Shown one piece after another: positions 8,023 to 15,491 of a DNA stretch of 30,521 nucleotides. Each line of letters starts with the position of its first letter. The stretch's first letter is position 1. Location of the stretch: positions 1-30,521 of the forward strand of contig JASLES010000315.1 of NCBI GenBank assembly GCA_030151005.1, written 5' to 3'. This DNA comes from Silvimonas sp. Lineage in GTDB: Bacteria; Pseudomonadota; Gammaproteobacteria; Burkholderiales; Chitinibacteraceae. The position numbers were made by a program, and so were the translations under genes. The notes below the pieces were generated by a model, which had not been told where the DNA came from, made no database searches, and saw only the letters and a list, made by a program, of their open reading frames with translations.

Positions 8023-8741
8023 GCCAGACCTCCATTGACCGAGATCACTTGTCGGGTGATATAGCCCGCATCGGCCGAGAGCAAAAAGCTGACGGTGGCC
8101 GCCACTTCTTCGGGCGTGCCCATGCGTTTGGCCGGGATCATTTTCATGGCTTCTTCCAGCACAATCGGGTCAACCATTTCGGTATCAATCAAGCCTGGCG
8201 CGACACAGTTCACGGTGATCTTGCGTTTGGCAAGTTCGACTGCCAGCGCTTTGGTGGCGCCAATGATACCGGCCTTGGCCGCGCTGTAGTTCACCTGGCC
8301 ACGGTTGCCAATGACGCCGGATACCGATGAAAGCGTGACGATCCGGCCAGCCTTGCGGGTCTGGATCATGGGCATGACCAGCGGATGAAGAATGTTGTAA
8401 AAGCCATCCAGATTGGTCCGCAATACGCCATCCCACTCGCCTTCCGTCATGGCCGGGAATGCAGCATCTGCGGCAATGCCGGCATTACAGACGACGCCAT
8501 AAGGCGCGCCGTGGCTTTCAATGTCGGCCTCCAGCGCGGCACGAGCGCCAGCACGGTCAGCGACATCAAATTGCAGCACGCGGGCGCTGCGGCCCAGCGC
8601 GCTGATTTCTGCCGCGACGGCATCGGCCTCGTCACGACGACTGCGGCAATGCAAAACAAGATCGTAGCCTTCGCGCGCCAGGCGCAGGGCAATGGCGCGG
8701 CCAATACCGCGGCTGGAACCGGTTACCAGAACTGTGCTCAT
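8019..8741 (-). CDS. apeQ: 3-ketoacyl-ACP reductase, FabG-like SDR (ApeQ)
   Basis: It reduces the 3-keto group after each condensation, using NADPH. The 240-residue classical short-chain dehydrogenase has the cofactor motif TGSSRGIG at residues 7-14, NAG at 86-88, and the catalytic set Ser139, Tyr152 and Lys156 (LSSVSG ... NYSAAKAG). It ends with the usual ITRQVISVNGG. Start and stop overlap the neighbouring genes as ATGA, so translation is probably coupled with the dehydratase and the ketosynthase. Its position between the ApeP and ApeR homologues supports a pathway-specific role rather than housekeeping fatty-acid synthesis. Confidence 0.95.
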   Translation of the reverse strand: MSTVLVTGSSRGIGRAIALRLAREGYDLVLHCRSRRDEADAVAAEISALGRSARVLQFDVADRAGARAALEADIESHGAPYGVVCNAGIAADAAFPAMTEGEWDGVLRTNLDGFYNILHPLVMPMIQTRKAGRIVTLSSVSGVIGNRGQVNYSAAKAGIIGATKALAVELAKRKITVNCVAPGLIDTEMVDPIVLEEAMKMIPAKRMGTPEEVAATVSFLLSADAGYITRQVISVNGGLA

Positions 8742-9196
8742 GCGTGTTCTTTCAAAAATGCGTCGAGATTATCGGGTTGATAGGCCGAAAGCAGCGCCTC
8801 GGCCAGCAGTGTGTGATCGGGCGTTTCAATCCGGCATTGCATGACACCAATGCCGTTATCCGCTTCAAACTCACGTCGTGCAGTCACGAGAAGCGGCTCG
8901 CCCACCTTGAAAAACGGCACATGGCAGTGATAACGCCGGGTGCCCAGCATCAAGCCCACCCGCGGCGCTTCGCCACGCTGACGCCCTTCCCACCCCGCCA
9001 GCGCGGCCATGGTCTGGGCCATGTACTCCAGACCAACCCAGGCGCCGACCTGGCCATTTTCGTCAAACATGCCGTCACCGCGCGGTGTCACCCGGGTGGT
9101 CAGCATGTCGCCTTCTACCGCCACGACCTCATCGAGCAGCAGCATCGGGCCAGCGTGGGGCACCAGTTCAGAAACAGACCATTCAAACGTACTCAT
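8738..9196 (-). CDS. apeP: 3-hydroxyacyl-ACP dehydratase, hotdog fold (ApeP)
   Basis: It removes water to make the trans double bond; because no enoyl reductase acts, double bonds accumulate into a polyene. The 152-residue single hotdog domain has the catalytic His14 in VPHAGPMLLLDEV and Glu57 in WVGLEYMAQTMAALAG on the central helix. In a studied APE system ApeP forms a heterodimer with ApeI. Here the ApeI-like domain is the C-terminus of the ligase gene at 18706-20400, so the partner would be a fusion protein. ATGA overlaps occur at both ends. Confidence 0.92.
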   Translation of the reverse strand: MSTFEWSVSELVPHAGPMLLLDEVVAVEGDMLTTRVTPRGDGMFDENGQVGAWVGLEYMAQTMAALAGWEGRQRGEAPRVGLMLGTRRYHCHVPFFKVGEPLLVTARREFEADNGIGVMQCRIETPDHTLLAEALLSAYQPDNLDAFLKEHA

Positions 9197-10356
9197 GCTG
9201 CCAATACCAATGCAATGTTGTTACCGCCAAAGGCGAAAGAATTGCTGAGCGCTACTTTGATCTGGGCAGTGTCGCCGGTTTTCACCAGCGGCAATACCGG
9301 TAATGCCGGGTCTTGCACGCCATCCCAGATATGCGGGGGCAGACGATGGGCCGCGTCAGTCAGCGTCAGCCAGCAAAACAGCGCCTCCAGCGAGCCCGCG
9401 GTACCCAGACAGTGCCCGGTCAGCGCCTTGGTGGAACTGGCCGGCACGCCCGGCAACAGATCCGCAACGGCGTGGTTTTCCATGGCGTCGTTCTGCGGCG
9501 TGGCGGTGCCATGCAAATTGACATAGCCCACTGCCGCCGCCGTCATGCCGGCACGATCCAGGGCCTGACCAATGGCCGCGCGCGCGCCACGGCCATCCGG
9601 CGCGGGTGCAGAAATATGATGCGCGTCCGAGCTTTCGCCCCAGCCGGCAATGCGCACGGCGGCAGGCTCGCGCCCCAGAATAAACAGTGCGGCGGCCTCG
9701 CCCAGATTAATACCGTGCCGGTTGGCCGATGAGGGCTGGCACAGCAACGGCGAGATCGAATCAATGGCGCTGAACCCGGCCACCGTAAAATGAGACAAGG
9801 TATCTGCGCCGCCGGCGATCACCAGATCGGCCAGACCATGTTCAATCAGGCGCGCACCGGCAGCCAGCGCTTTGGCGCCCGAAGTACACGCGGTAGAAAT
9901 ACAGTACGCCGGCCCGGTGATGCCCAGTTCATGCGCCAGCATGGTCGCGGGCGAACCCAGTTCTTGCTGGCGCACATGAAACGATGGCGTCAGTGCACCG
10001 TGGTGCTCCAGCGCCGCCAAGGCCGCTTCACCGTCAGAAATCCCCGATGTGCTGGTGCCCAGAATCACCGCAATACGATGGGGTTCAATGCCCGCAGCCA
10101 GTTCATCAAAACGGGCCCGGATTTGCGCCAGTGCCGCCAGCAGTACGGCGTTATTACGCGACCGCATGGGTTGCGGCAAGTGCGTCATGTCAGGCAACGC
10201 AGCCCGCACCTGCCCCAGCACCAGCGCATGCCCGGGGCTGTACACACTGGTAGCCCCCATGCCGGGGCTGGTACCGGCAAACAGGTTCTGCCGGATTTCT
10301 TCGGGGTCATTGCCCAGCGCGCACAACGCGCCCACGGCCTCTATATAACAAGTCAT
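9193..10356 (-). CDS. apeO: Beta-ketoacyl synthase of the KS/CLF pair (ApeO-like)
   Basis: This is the main chain-elongating ketosynthase. The 387-residue protein has Cys157 in STACTSGAKA, His282 in NLHGTATPQND and His315 in LTGHCLGTAGSLEA, and ends SNSFAFGGNNIALVL, so all catalytic residues are present. In known APE systems this KS pairs with a chain-length-factor-like protein (ApeC); the matching gene here is the first of the operon, about 12 kb upstream. I chose the ATG at 10356 because it overlaps the lipoprotein stop as ATGA and begins the family N-terminus (MTCYIEAVGALCALG); a 24-codon in-frame extension is inside that upstream gene. Confidence 0.93.
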   Translation of the reverse strand: MTCYIEAVGALCALGNDPEEIRQNLFAGTSPGMGATSVYSPGHALVLGQVRAALPDMTHLPQPMRSRNNAVLLAALAQIRARFDELAAGIEPHRIAVILGTSTSGISDGEAALAALEHHGALTPSFHVRQQELGSPATMLAHELGITGPAYCISTACTSGAKALAAGARLIEHGLADLVIAGGADTLSHFTVAGFSAIDSISPLLCQPSSANRHGINLGEAAALFILGREPAAVRIAGWGESSDAHHISAPAPDGRGARAAIGQALDRAGMTAAAVGYVNLHGTATPQNDAMENHAVADLLPGVPASSTKALTGHCLGTAGSLEALFCWLTLTDAAHRLPPHIWDGVQDPALPVLPLVKTGDTAQIKVALSNSFAFGGNNIALVLAA

Positions 10357-10883
10357 TCTACGGTCGACGAATCTATGGTCAGGGTGTAGCCAAGCTGGTG
10401 GTGTTTGAGCACCGCACGGCCTTGCCAATGGTCTGGATCGCTCCAGTTGATCTCTACAATCACGTCTTTGCCACGCGCAATACTGCGGGTATTGCCGTCA
10501 TCATGCACGACCCACCCATCGGGCAAGGCCTGTTGCAAAACCGGCTGTGGCGCAAACACCATCAACAAGTCATTGATAATGCGCTGCGGCGGCAACTTCA
10601 TGGCCGGTAGTACATCTGCATGCAGGTTCTGGCCGTCGTAATCCAGCGTTGCCATGCGCAAACCCATGGCGCTGTTGATGACTTCCAGTTGCTGGGCATC
10701 CAGCTGCAGCACGGACTCCATGACCACGCTGCCGCCCGGATAGCTGACCTGCAATTGCTGCTGCACCGTGCGCGCGCCGCCCAGGCTGGCTGGCGCAATC
10801 TGCAGCAAGGGCAGATCACGCGTCAACAAGCTGGCGCAGGCGCTCAGGCACAGCAATGCGGCCAGGATAAAGAGTTTGCGCAT
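10353..10883 (-). CDS. DUF3261-type outer-membrane lipoprotein of the APE cluster
   Basis: The 176-residue precursor has a lipoprotein signal: a Lys/Arg start, a hydrophobic stretch and the lipobox LSAC with Cys16. There is no Asp at position +2, so outer-membrane sorting is expected. The mature part is beta-rich (YPGGSVVMESVLQLDAQQL, LGYTLTI). Such DUF3261 proteins recur in APE clusters beside the LolA-like carrier and MMPL exporter, so a role in receiving or inserting the pigment lipid at the outer membrane is plausible, by inference. Its start overlaps the flavoenzyme stop (TAATG) and its stop overlaps the KS start (ATGA). Confidence 0.85.
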   Translation of the reverse strand: MRKLFILAALLCLSACASLLTRDLPLLQIAPASLGGARTVQQQLQVSYPGGSVVMESVLQLDAQQLEVINSAMGLRMATLDYDGQNLHADVLPAMKLPPQRIINDLLMVFAPQPVLQQALPDGWVVHDDGNTRSIARGKDVIVEINWSDPDHWQGRAVLKHHQLGYTLTIDSSTVE

Positions 10884-12124
10884 TACATCGACACCACTTC
10901 GTCCAGCGCGGCCAGCCAGCGCTCTGGCGCACGCACGCAGGGGTTGGATTCATCCCAGGCATAACCGGCCAGGATGGAAGAAATCATGCGGCGCACGTCT
11001 TCATTCTTGTTCTTGTAGTAGATCAGTTTCTGGAAGCGCCCGTCATACCACGCCGTGACAAACGCCCGGAACGCATCCACGCCACGCTTGAGCGGGACAG
11101 CGTAATCGGCAGACCAATCCACCGTTTCTCCATCCAGCACACGGCCCAGCGCTTTGGCGGCCAGGCTGGCAGAGGTCATGGCAATGGTCACGCCGGAAGA
11201 GAACACCGGATCGAGGAACTCGCCGGCATTGCCCAGCAAGGCAAAGTGCTTGCCGTACAAAGACTTGACGTTGGCGGAGTACCCGGTGATGCGGCGGGTC
11301 GGCACGTTCCACTGCGCGTTTGCCAGCAGTTTTTTCAGGTTAGGCGCTTCGGCCACCAGGGCTTGCAGGCGTTCTACATCCGTACCGGGGTATTGCTCCA
11401 GGAAGGCCGGTTCTGCCACTACGCCCAGCGAACAATGCCCGTTAGAAAACGGGATCGTCCAGTACCAGACATCCTGATGCTGCGGGTGCGTGGTAATCAG
11501 GATTTTATTGCGGTCAAAACCGCCGCCGACCGGAATGCGGTCTTCTACATGGGTAAATATGGCGCCACGTACCGGAAAGGCGGACGGGGTTTCCAGCGCC
11601 AGCAAACGCGGCAGTACGCGGCCAAAGCCGCTGGCATCCAGCACAAACTGGCAGGTCACGGTGTATTCGTCGCCGCTGGCGTTGTCTTTCACGCGCAAGG
11701 ATGGCGTGTCACCGTCCAGATCGGCAGCCAGCACTGTTTGCTGATAACGGATTTCTGCGCCCATACGCGCCGCGCCATCGGCCAGTACCTTATCGAAGTT
11801 GCCACGCTGTACTTGATACGTGGTACCCCAGCCTTTGGACCATTTATCCCGAAAATCAAAAAACGTGTTGTCTTCTTCGCCCCGCGCAAACACCGCACCG
11901 TTTTTGTACTGGAAGCCCGCTTCCACCACGTCTTGCAGCAAGCCGGCTTCTTCGATGTAGGCCATGCTTTGCGGCAACAAGCTCTCGCCAATGGAAAAAC
12001 GCGGGAAGGTTTCGCGTTCCAGCACCAGCACCTGGCGGCCTTGCTTGCGCAACAGCGCGGCGGCAATGGCACCAGAAGGGCCTGCACCAATGATGACAAC
12101 TTGAGCGTGTTGCGTGGTTTGCAT
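10883..12124 (-). CDS. FAD-dependent halogenase/monooxygenase-like enzyme
   Basis: The 413-residue flavoprotein has the FAD-binding motif IIGAGPSG at 11-18 and ERETFPRFSIGESLLP at 37-51, typical of flavin-dependent halogenases. Lys74 in GFQYKNGA aligns by eye with the catalytic halogenase lysine. VWYWTIP at 219-225 matches the halogenase signature GWxWxIP except for Val instead of the first Gly. The later motif HFALLGNAGEFLDPVFSSGV closes the FAD site. Possible reactions are halogenation or hydroxylation of the 4-hydroxyphenyl head, as in brominated xanthomonadins, or another pigment oxidation. It lies inside the operon, 2 bp after the exporter stop, so a pathway role is very likely. Halogenation itself is not proven. 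Confidence 0.85.
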   Translation of the reverse strand: MQTTQHAQVVIIGAGPSGAIAAALLRKQGRQVLVLERETFPRFSIGESLLPQSMAYIEEAGLLQDVVEAGFQYKNGAVFARGEEDNTFFDFRDKWSKGWGTTYQVQRGNFDKVLADGAARMGAEIRYQQTVLAADLDGDTPSLRVKDNASGDEYTVTCQFVLDASGFGRVLPRLLALETPSAFPVRGAIFTHVEDRIPVGGGFDRNKILITTHPQHQDVWYWTIPFSNGHCSLGVVAEPAFLEQYPGTDVERLQALVAEAPNLKKLLANAQWNVPTRRITGYSANVKSLYGKHFALLGNAGEFLDPVFSSGVTIAMTSASLAAKALGRVLDGETVDWSADYAVPLKRGVDAFRAFVTAWYDGRFQKLIYYKNKNEDVRRMISSILAGYAWDESNPCVRAPERWLAALDEVVSM

Positions 12125-12126
12125 AG

Positions 12127-14439
12127 TTATTTTCCAGTTTCAGGCACGGGTTGGAATGCAGTTTTACGGAACAGCGGTGCGAACAGCCAGACAAGGCCGA
12201 TGCCGCACAGGGTAGAGAATCCGAACGCATGCAGCGCCGGTGTATGACTGAGGGCCAGCAGGCCAAACGACAGCAGCGTGCAAATCGCCGCCAGCGTAAC
12301 CGCCAGGTACACCCGGCCATCGTCCGGGTGTTCCAGCAAGAAAATGCCGTAATCCATACCCATGCCGAGCACGAGCAAGAAGGTGACCATGCTGAGCAAC
12401 TGCAAAGGCATGCCGACCGCGCCCATAATGGCCAGCGTGGTCAGCGTAGCCAGCGCCGGCGGCAACATGATGCGCCAGGTCTGCCGGCGATAGCGCAGGC
12501 TGAGCACCACAAAGGCCAGCACGTAAGCCCCGATCAGCACGCGGGTGAGCAACTGCCGGTATTGCGCCATCAGGGCGGAGATTTCCGACACCTTGTCGAC
12601 CCACACCACGCCCGGCGAAACAATCTGCCCCAGTTGTGCCGTGGTGGCCCGATCATTGAGCCCTTGCAGCAGCACCATGCTGGCATAGCCATTATCCTGC
12701 TTGCCCAGCCACAAATAACCTGCCGCAATGGCGGCAGGAGACTTGAACCAGGTATCAAACGCCAGCAAGGGCACTGGCTTGCGTTGTTCTTGCAGCCAGT
12801 CTGGCGCCAGCCCAACCTGATCTGCGATGTTCTCTAGCGTCCCCGGTTTTTGTGCGATCTGGCGTTCAAACAGCGCGGCATTACGCTGCTGCGCGGCCTG
12901 CGAGGGAATCCAGCGAGAGATCGCCTCTGCCCCCGCCAGATGGCCGCTGACCATGAACGGCGCCAGCTTGTCGCGCAGGGCTTCCTCGCGCTGCAAGACC
13001 TGTTCTGGCGTGTCGCCACTGATAATGAACAACTGCGCCGGACTGGGCAGCCCCATCACCCGGCCAATATCGATTTGTTCTGCCAGCAACTGTGGATCAA
13101 TGCCAGAAAGTGCGCGGATATCATCATTCTGTTGCAGCCGGCTCAGCCCGAACGCCACGGGGATGGCCAGCAGCGCCAGCCAGAACCAGCGCTTGCCTGC
13201 AACACGCGGCCAGCGCGGCAGCCAGCCGGCAATCGCCCGGCTGATGGCGGTGGAATGCAACCCTTTGCGCTCCAGCAGCGGGAACCAGAGCATCACCGTC
13301 AACCACGCCCCAATAATGCCGATTACCGCAAATGCCGCCATCTGCGCCAGCCCCGGAAACGGCGTGAGTGCCAGGCCCAGATAGCCCAAAGACATGGTGG
13401 TAACGGCCAGCAACATGCTGGGAAGCAGCTTGCGATAACGCGCCGCCACGGGTTCGTTACTATCGATACCGGAGGCCAGCGCCAGCAAACTGTAATCCAC
13501 TGCCACGCCAACCAGGCTGGTGCCAAACACCAGGGTAAGCATGTGGATATGGCCAAACCATTGCAGCACCAGCACCGCACTGACCAAGCTGCCAACCAAC
13601 ACCGAGAGTGCCGCCAGCGCCACCGGCCGTACACCACGGAACACCAGCAGCGCCAGCAAAATCACCCCAATGGTCGAGCCCGCCCCAATGGTCGACATCT
13701 CTGCTTTGGCACTGCGCGCCGCCGTGGCCGCATGCAAAATCACGCCAGCCCGGCGCAACTGGACATCCGGGTAGCGCGCCTTGAGTTTGCCGGCCGCTGC
13801 TTCCAGCCCGCCCAGTATCTGTTCTTGCAAACCCAATGAGAACGCGCTGCCATTGAGCGTATACGGCAACACCACATAGGTAATGCCATTGGCGGACGCC
13901 CGCAATTGACCATCTTGCGGGCGCACCTTGTTGGCCCCCGCCAGGCTTTGCAGCCAGTCGGCATAGAAACCAAACGGATCATCTTTCCAGGCCAGCGTCG
14001 CGCCTGCCATGGGCGAGTACGCGGCCGCCAGAGCCCGTTGCGGCCAATCCGTGCCGGGTTGTTGCAAGGCGGCGGCATCCGCAGCAGACAACAAGTGCCG
14101 GCGATACGGTGCATAAAACTGGCTGATGGCGGCCAGCGTTTCACCCAGCGGCTGAGCAGTCAGCGGCAAGGGGGCGATATCTGCGGCAAATTGATGCGCA
14201 GCCGCCGCGGCACGGTCTGGATCAGCACTGCCGATCATGAACACCAGATGGCGCTCACCTTGCTTAGAGAGTGACTGCAGCGCGGTTTCCGCCATCGGGT
14301 TGCGCTGGTCGCGCGGCAGCAGGGCAAACAGATCGGTGTCGACGCGTTGACCCAGCGTGCCGCTTTGCAGCAGCAACACCGCGCCCAGGGCGAGCACCAT
14401 CAGCAGCCAGAGGCCGGCCAGCACACGGCTTAGTCGCAT
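12127..14439 (-). CDS. MMPL/RND-family exporter of the aryl polyene cluster
   Basis: This is a large inner-membrane transporter, predicted to carry the finished pigment or its lipid conjugate across or out of the inner membrane using the proton gradient. The 770 residues are arranged as two MMPL halves: one membrane helix at 5-25, a periplasmic domain to about 240, a helix bundle at about 245-400, a second periplasmic domain, and a second bundle at about 635-765. Each bundle has an Asp-containing helix (GVAVDYSLL and GMGMDYGIFLLE) as in RND proton relays. AGAGGG precedes the ATG by about 4 bp. It sits directly after the LolA-like gene, and such exporter-carrier pairs are standard in APE clusters. 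Confidence 0.92.
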   Translation of the reverse strand: MRLSRVLAGLWLLMVLALGAVLLLQSGTLGQRVDTDLFALLPRDQRNPMAETALQSLSKQGERHLVFMIGSADPDRAAAAAHQFAADIAPLPLTAQPLGETLAAISQFYAPYRRHLLSAADAAALQQPGTDWPQRALAAAYSPMAGATLAWKDDPFGFYADWLQSLAGANKVRPQDGQLRASANGITYVVLPYTLNGSAFSLGLQEQILGGLEAAAGKLKARYPDVQLRRAGVILHAATAARSAKAEMSTIGAGSTIGVILLALLVFRGVRPVALAALSVLVGSLVSAVLVLQWFGHIHMLTLVFGTSLVGVAVDYSLLALASGIDSNEPVAARYRKLLPSMLLAVTTMSLGYLGLALTPFPGLAQMAAFAVIGIIGAWLTVMLWFPLLERKGLHSTAISRAIAGWLPRWPRVAGKRWFWLALLAIPVAFGLSRLQQNDDIRALSGIDPQLLAEQIDIGRVMGLPSPAQLFIISGDTPEQVLQREEALRDKLAPFMVSGHLAGAEAISRWIPSQAAQQRNAALFERQIAQKPGTLENIADQVGLAPDWLQEQRKPVPLLAFDTWFKSPAAIAAGYLWLGKQDNGYASMVLLQGLNDRATTAQLGQIVSPGVVWVDKVSEISALMAQYRQLLTRVLIGAYVLAFVVLSLRYRRQTWRIMLPPALATLTTLAIMGAVGMPLQLLSMVTFLLVLGMGMDYGIFLLEHPDDGRVYLAVTLAAICTLLSFGLLALSHTPALHAFGFSTLCGIGLVWLFAPLFRKTAFQPVPETGK

Positions 14440-14469
14440 GACACCCTCTGCCGGAGAAAAACGCGGGCG

Positions 14470-15072
14470 TTATTCAAAGTTTGCATTCTCGGCCGGGGTC
14501 AGACTTTGCGCGGTGGTGACGTCATGCATATCGATCTGCGTCACGTCGCCGCTGGCGGCGTTAAGCTGGATATGTTCCACCGTGCCCGCGCCGGTCAGCT
14601 GAATGCCGGAAATCAGTTTGGAGAGTGCAGCGTCTTTCGGAGTCAGCGCCAGTTTCCAGTTCTTGCCGCTGACATTGCCCTGAGCGTTAAAGAGCTTGCC
14701 CAGCGCAGCGACGTCTCCGGAGAACAGCGAGAACAACAAGCTGCTGACCGTCTTGACCGTGGGTTCTTTGTCGCCAGACAGCTTCATCATGATCTGGTCG
14801 CCATTCTTTTGCAGAATCTCGCCACGGGTCACGCGCAAGGTGCTGGGAAAGGGTTTTTCTGCTTTCCAGATCACGCCCCGTTGCTTGTCCACCAGAAACG
14901 AGCCCGTGGCATTCAACGGTTTTTTGACCCCGACCAACTGACGGGACTGCGTAAACTGGCCATGAATGACCGGCGCATCAATCAGCTTGCCCTGAATATC
15001 CTTGAAGAGGGCGTCATCGGCATGGGCCAGGCCCGCCACAAGGCAGGCGAAAAAAAACAGGATGTGCTTCAC
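14470..15072 (-). CDS. LolA-like periplasmic carrier
   Basis: The 200-residue precursor has a signal peptide (MKHILFFFACLVAGLAHA, about 18 residues). The mature domain resembles LolA: a half-barrel with QGKLIDAPVIHGQFTQSRQ and TGSFLVDKQRGVIWKAEKPF. LolA ferries lipoproteins across the periplasm. APE-cluster paralogues are thought to carry the lipidated pigment instead, by inference from context. I chose GTG 15072 because it overlaps the thioesterase stop (GTGA) and begins the signal peptide, with GGAG about 12 bp upstream. It precedes the MMPL exporter by 30 bp. Confidence 0.88.
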   Translation of the reverse strand: MKHILFFFACLVAGLAHADDALFKDIQGKLIDAPVIHGQFTQSRQLVGVKKPLNATGSFLVDKQRGVIWKAEKPFPSTLRVTRGEILQKNGDQIMMKLSGDKEPTVKTVSSLLFSLFSGDVAALGKLFNAQGNVSGKNWKLALTPKDAALSKLISGIQLTGAGTVEHIQLNAASGDVTQIDMHDVTTAQSLTPAENANFE

Positions 15073-15491
15073 GGGTGCGGTACTCCGAGTTTCTGGAACA
15101 GGATGGCGGGCGACACAAAACACATTTCCTGCGTACTGACGTCCACCGCGACCTGGATGGTGTGACCACGCGTCAAGCGCTCGCCAGTGGCACTATCGCG
15201 GATTTCATAGCGCACTTTGATGCGGTTTTCCCACTCGACAATGGCGGCGCTGATGGTGATGTTTTGCTGATAGCGCAAAGGCTGGACATAGCGCACGTTC
15301 AGTTCGATCACCGGCCAGACAAAACCGGACTCCCGCATGGCCGGGATATCAAAATCAAATGACTGGAACAACGCCGTACGGGCGTGCTCAAAATAGCGCG
15401 CGTAGTTGCCATGCCAGACCACCTGCATGGGGTCCAGATCATGAAACGGGATGGTCAGCGCAACGCTGGCTTCATGAATGGGCTTGGTCAT
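15069..15491 (-). CDS. apeK: Acyl-ACP/CoA thioesterase, 4HBT hotdog family (ApeK-like)
   Basis: The 140-residue single-hotdog protein of the YbgC/4HBT type has the signature FHDLDPMQVVWHGNYARYFE near residues 16-35, with the acidic residues expected at the active site. It could release the polyenoyl chain from the ACP, or edit stalled chains. I chose the ATG at 15491 because GGAG lies 6 bp upstream and homologues start near TKPIHEA; the frame is open further upstream but only inside the ammonia-lyase gene, which it overlaps by 20 bp. The following LolA-like gene overlaps its stop. Confidence 0.88.
   Translation of the reverse strand: MTKPIHEASVALTIPFHDLDPMQVVWHGNYARYFEHARTALFQSFDFDIPAMRESGFVWPVIELNVRYVQPLRYQQNITISAAIVEWENRIKVRYEIRDSATGERLTRGHTIQVAVDVSTQEMCFVSPAILFQKLGVPHP

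Noticed and set aside
11246..12247. Plus-strand ORF of 333 codons
   Set aside because: It is exactly antisense to the flavoenzyme, which has full family motifs. High GC content makes long antisense frames common here.
12850..13839. Plus-strand ORF of 329 codons
   Set aside because: It is antisense to the MMPL exporter, with the low-quality, Gln/His/Arg-rich composition typical of a shadow frame.
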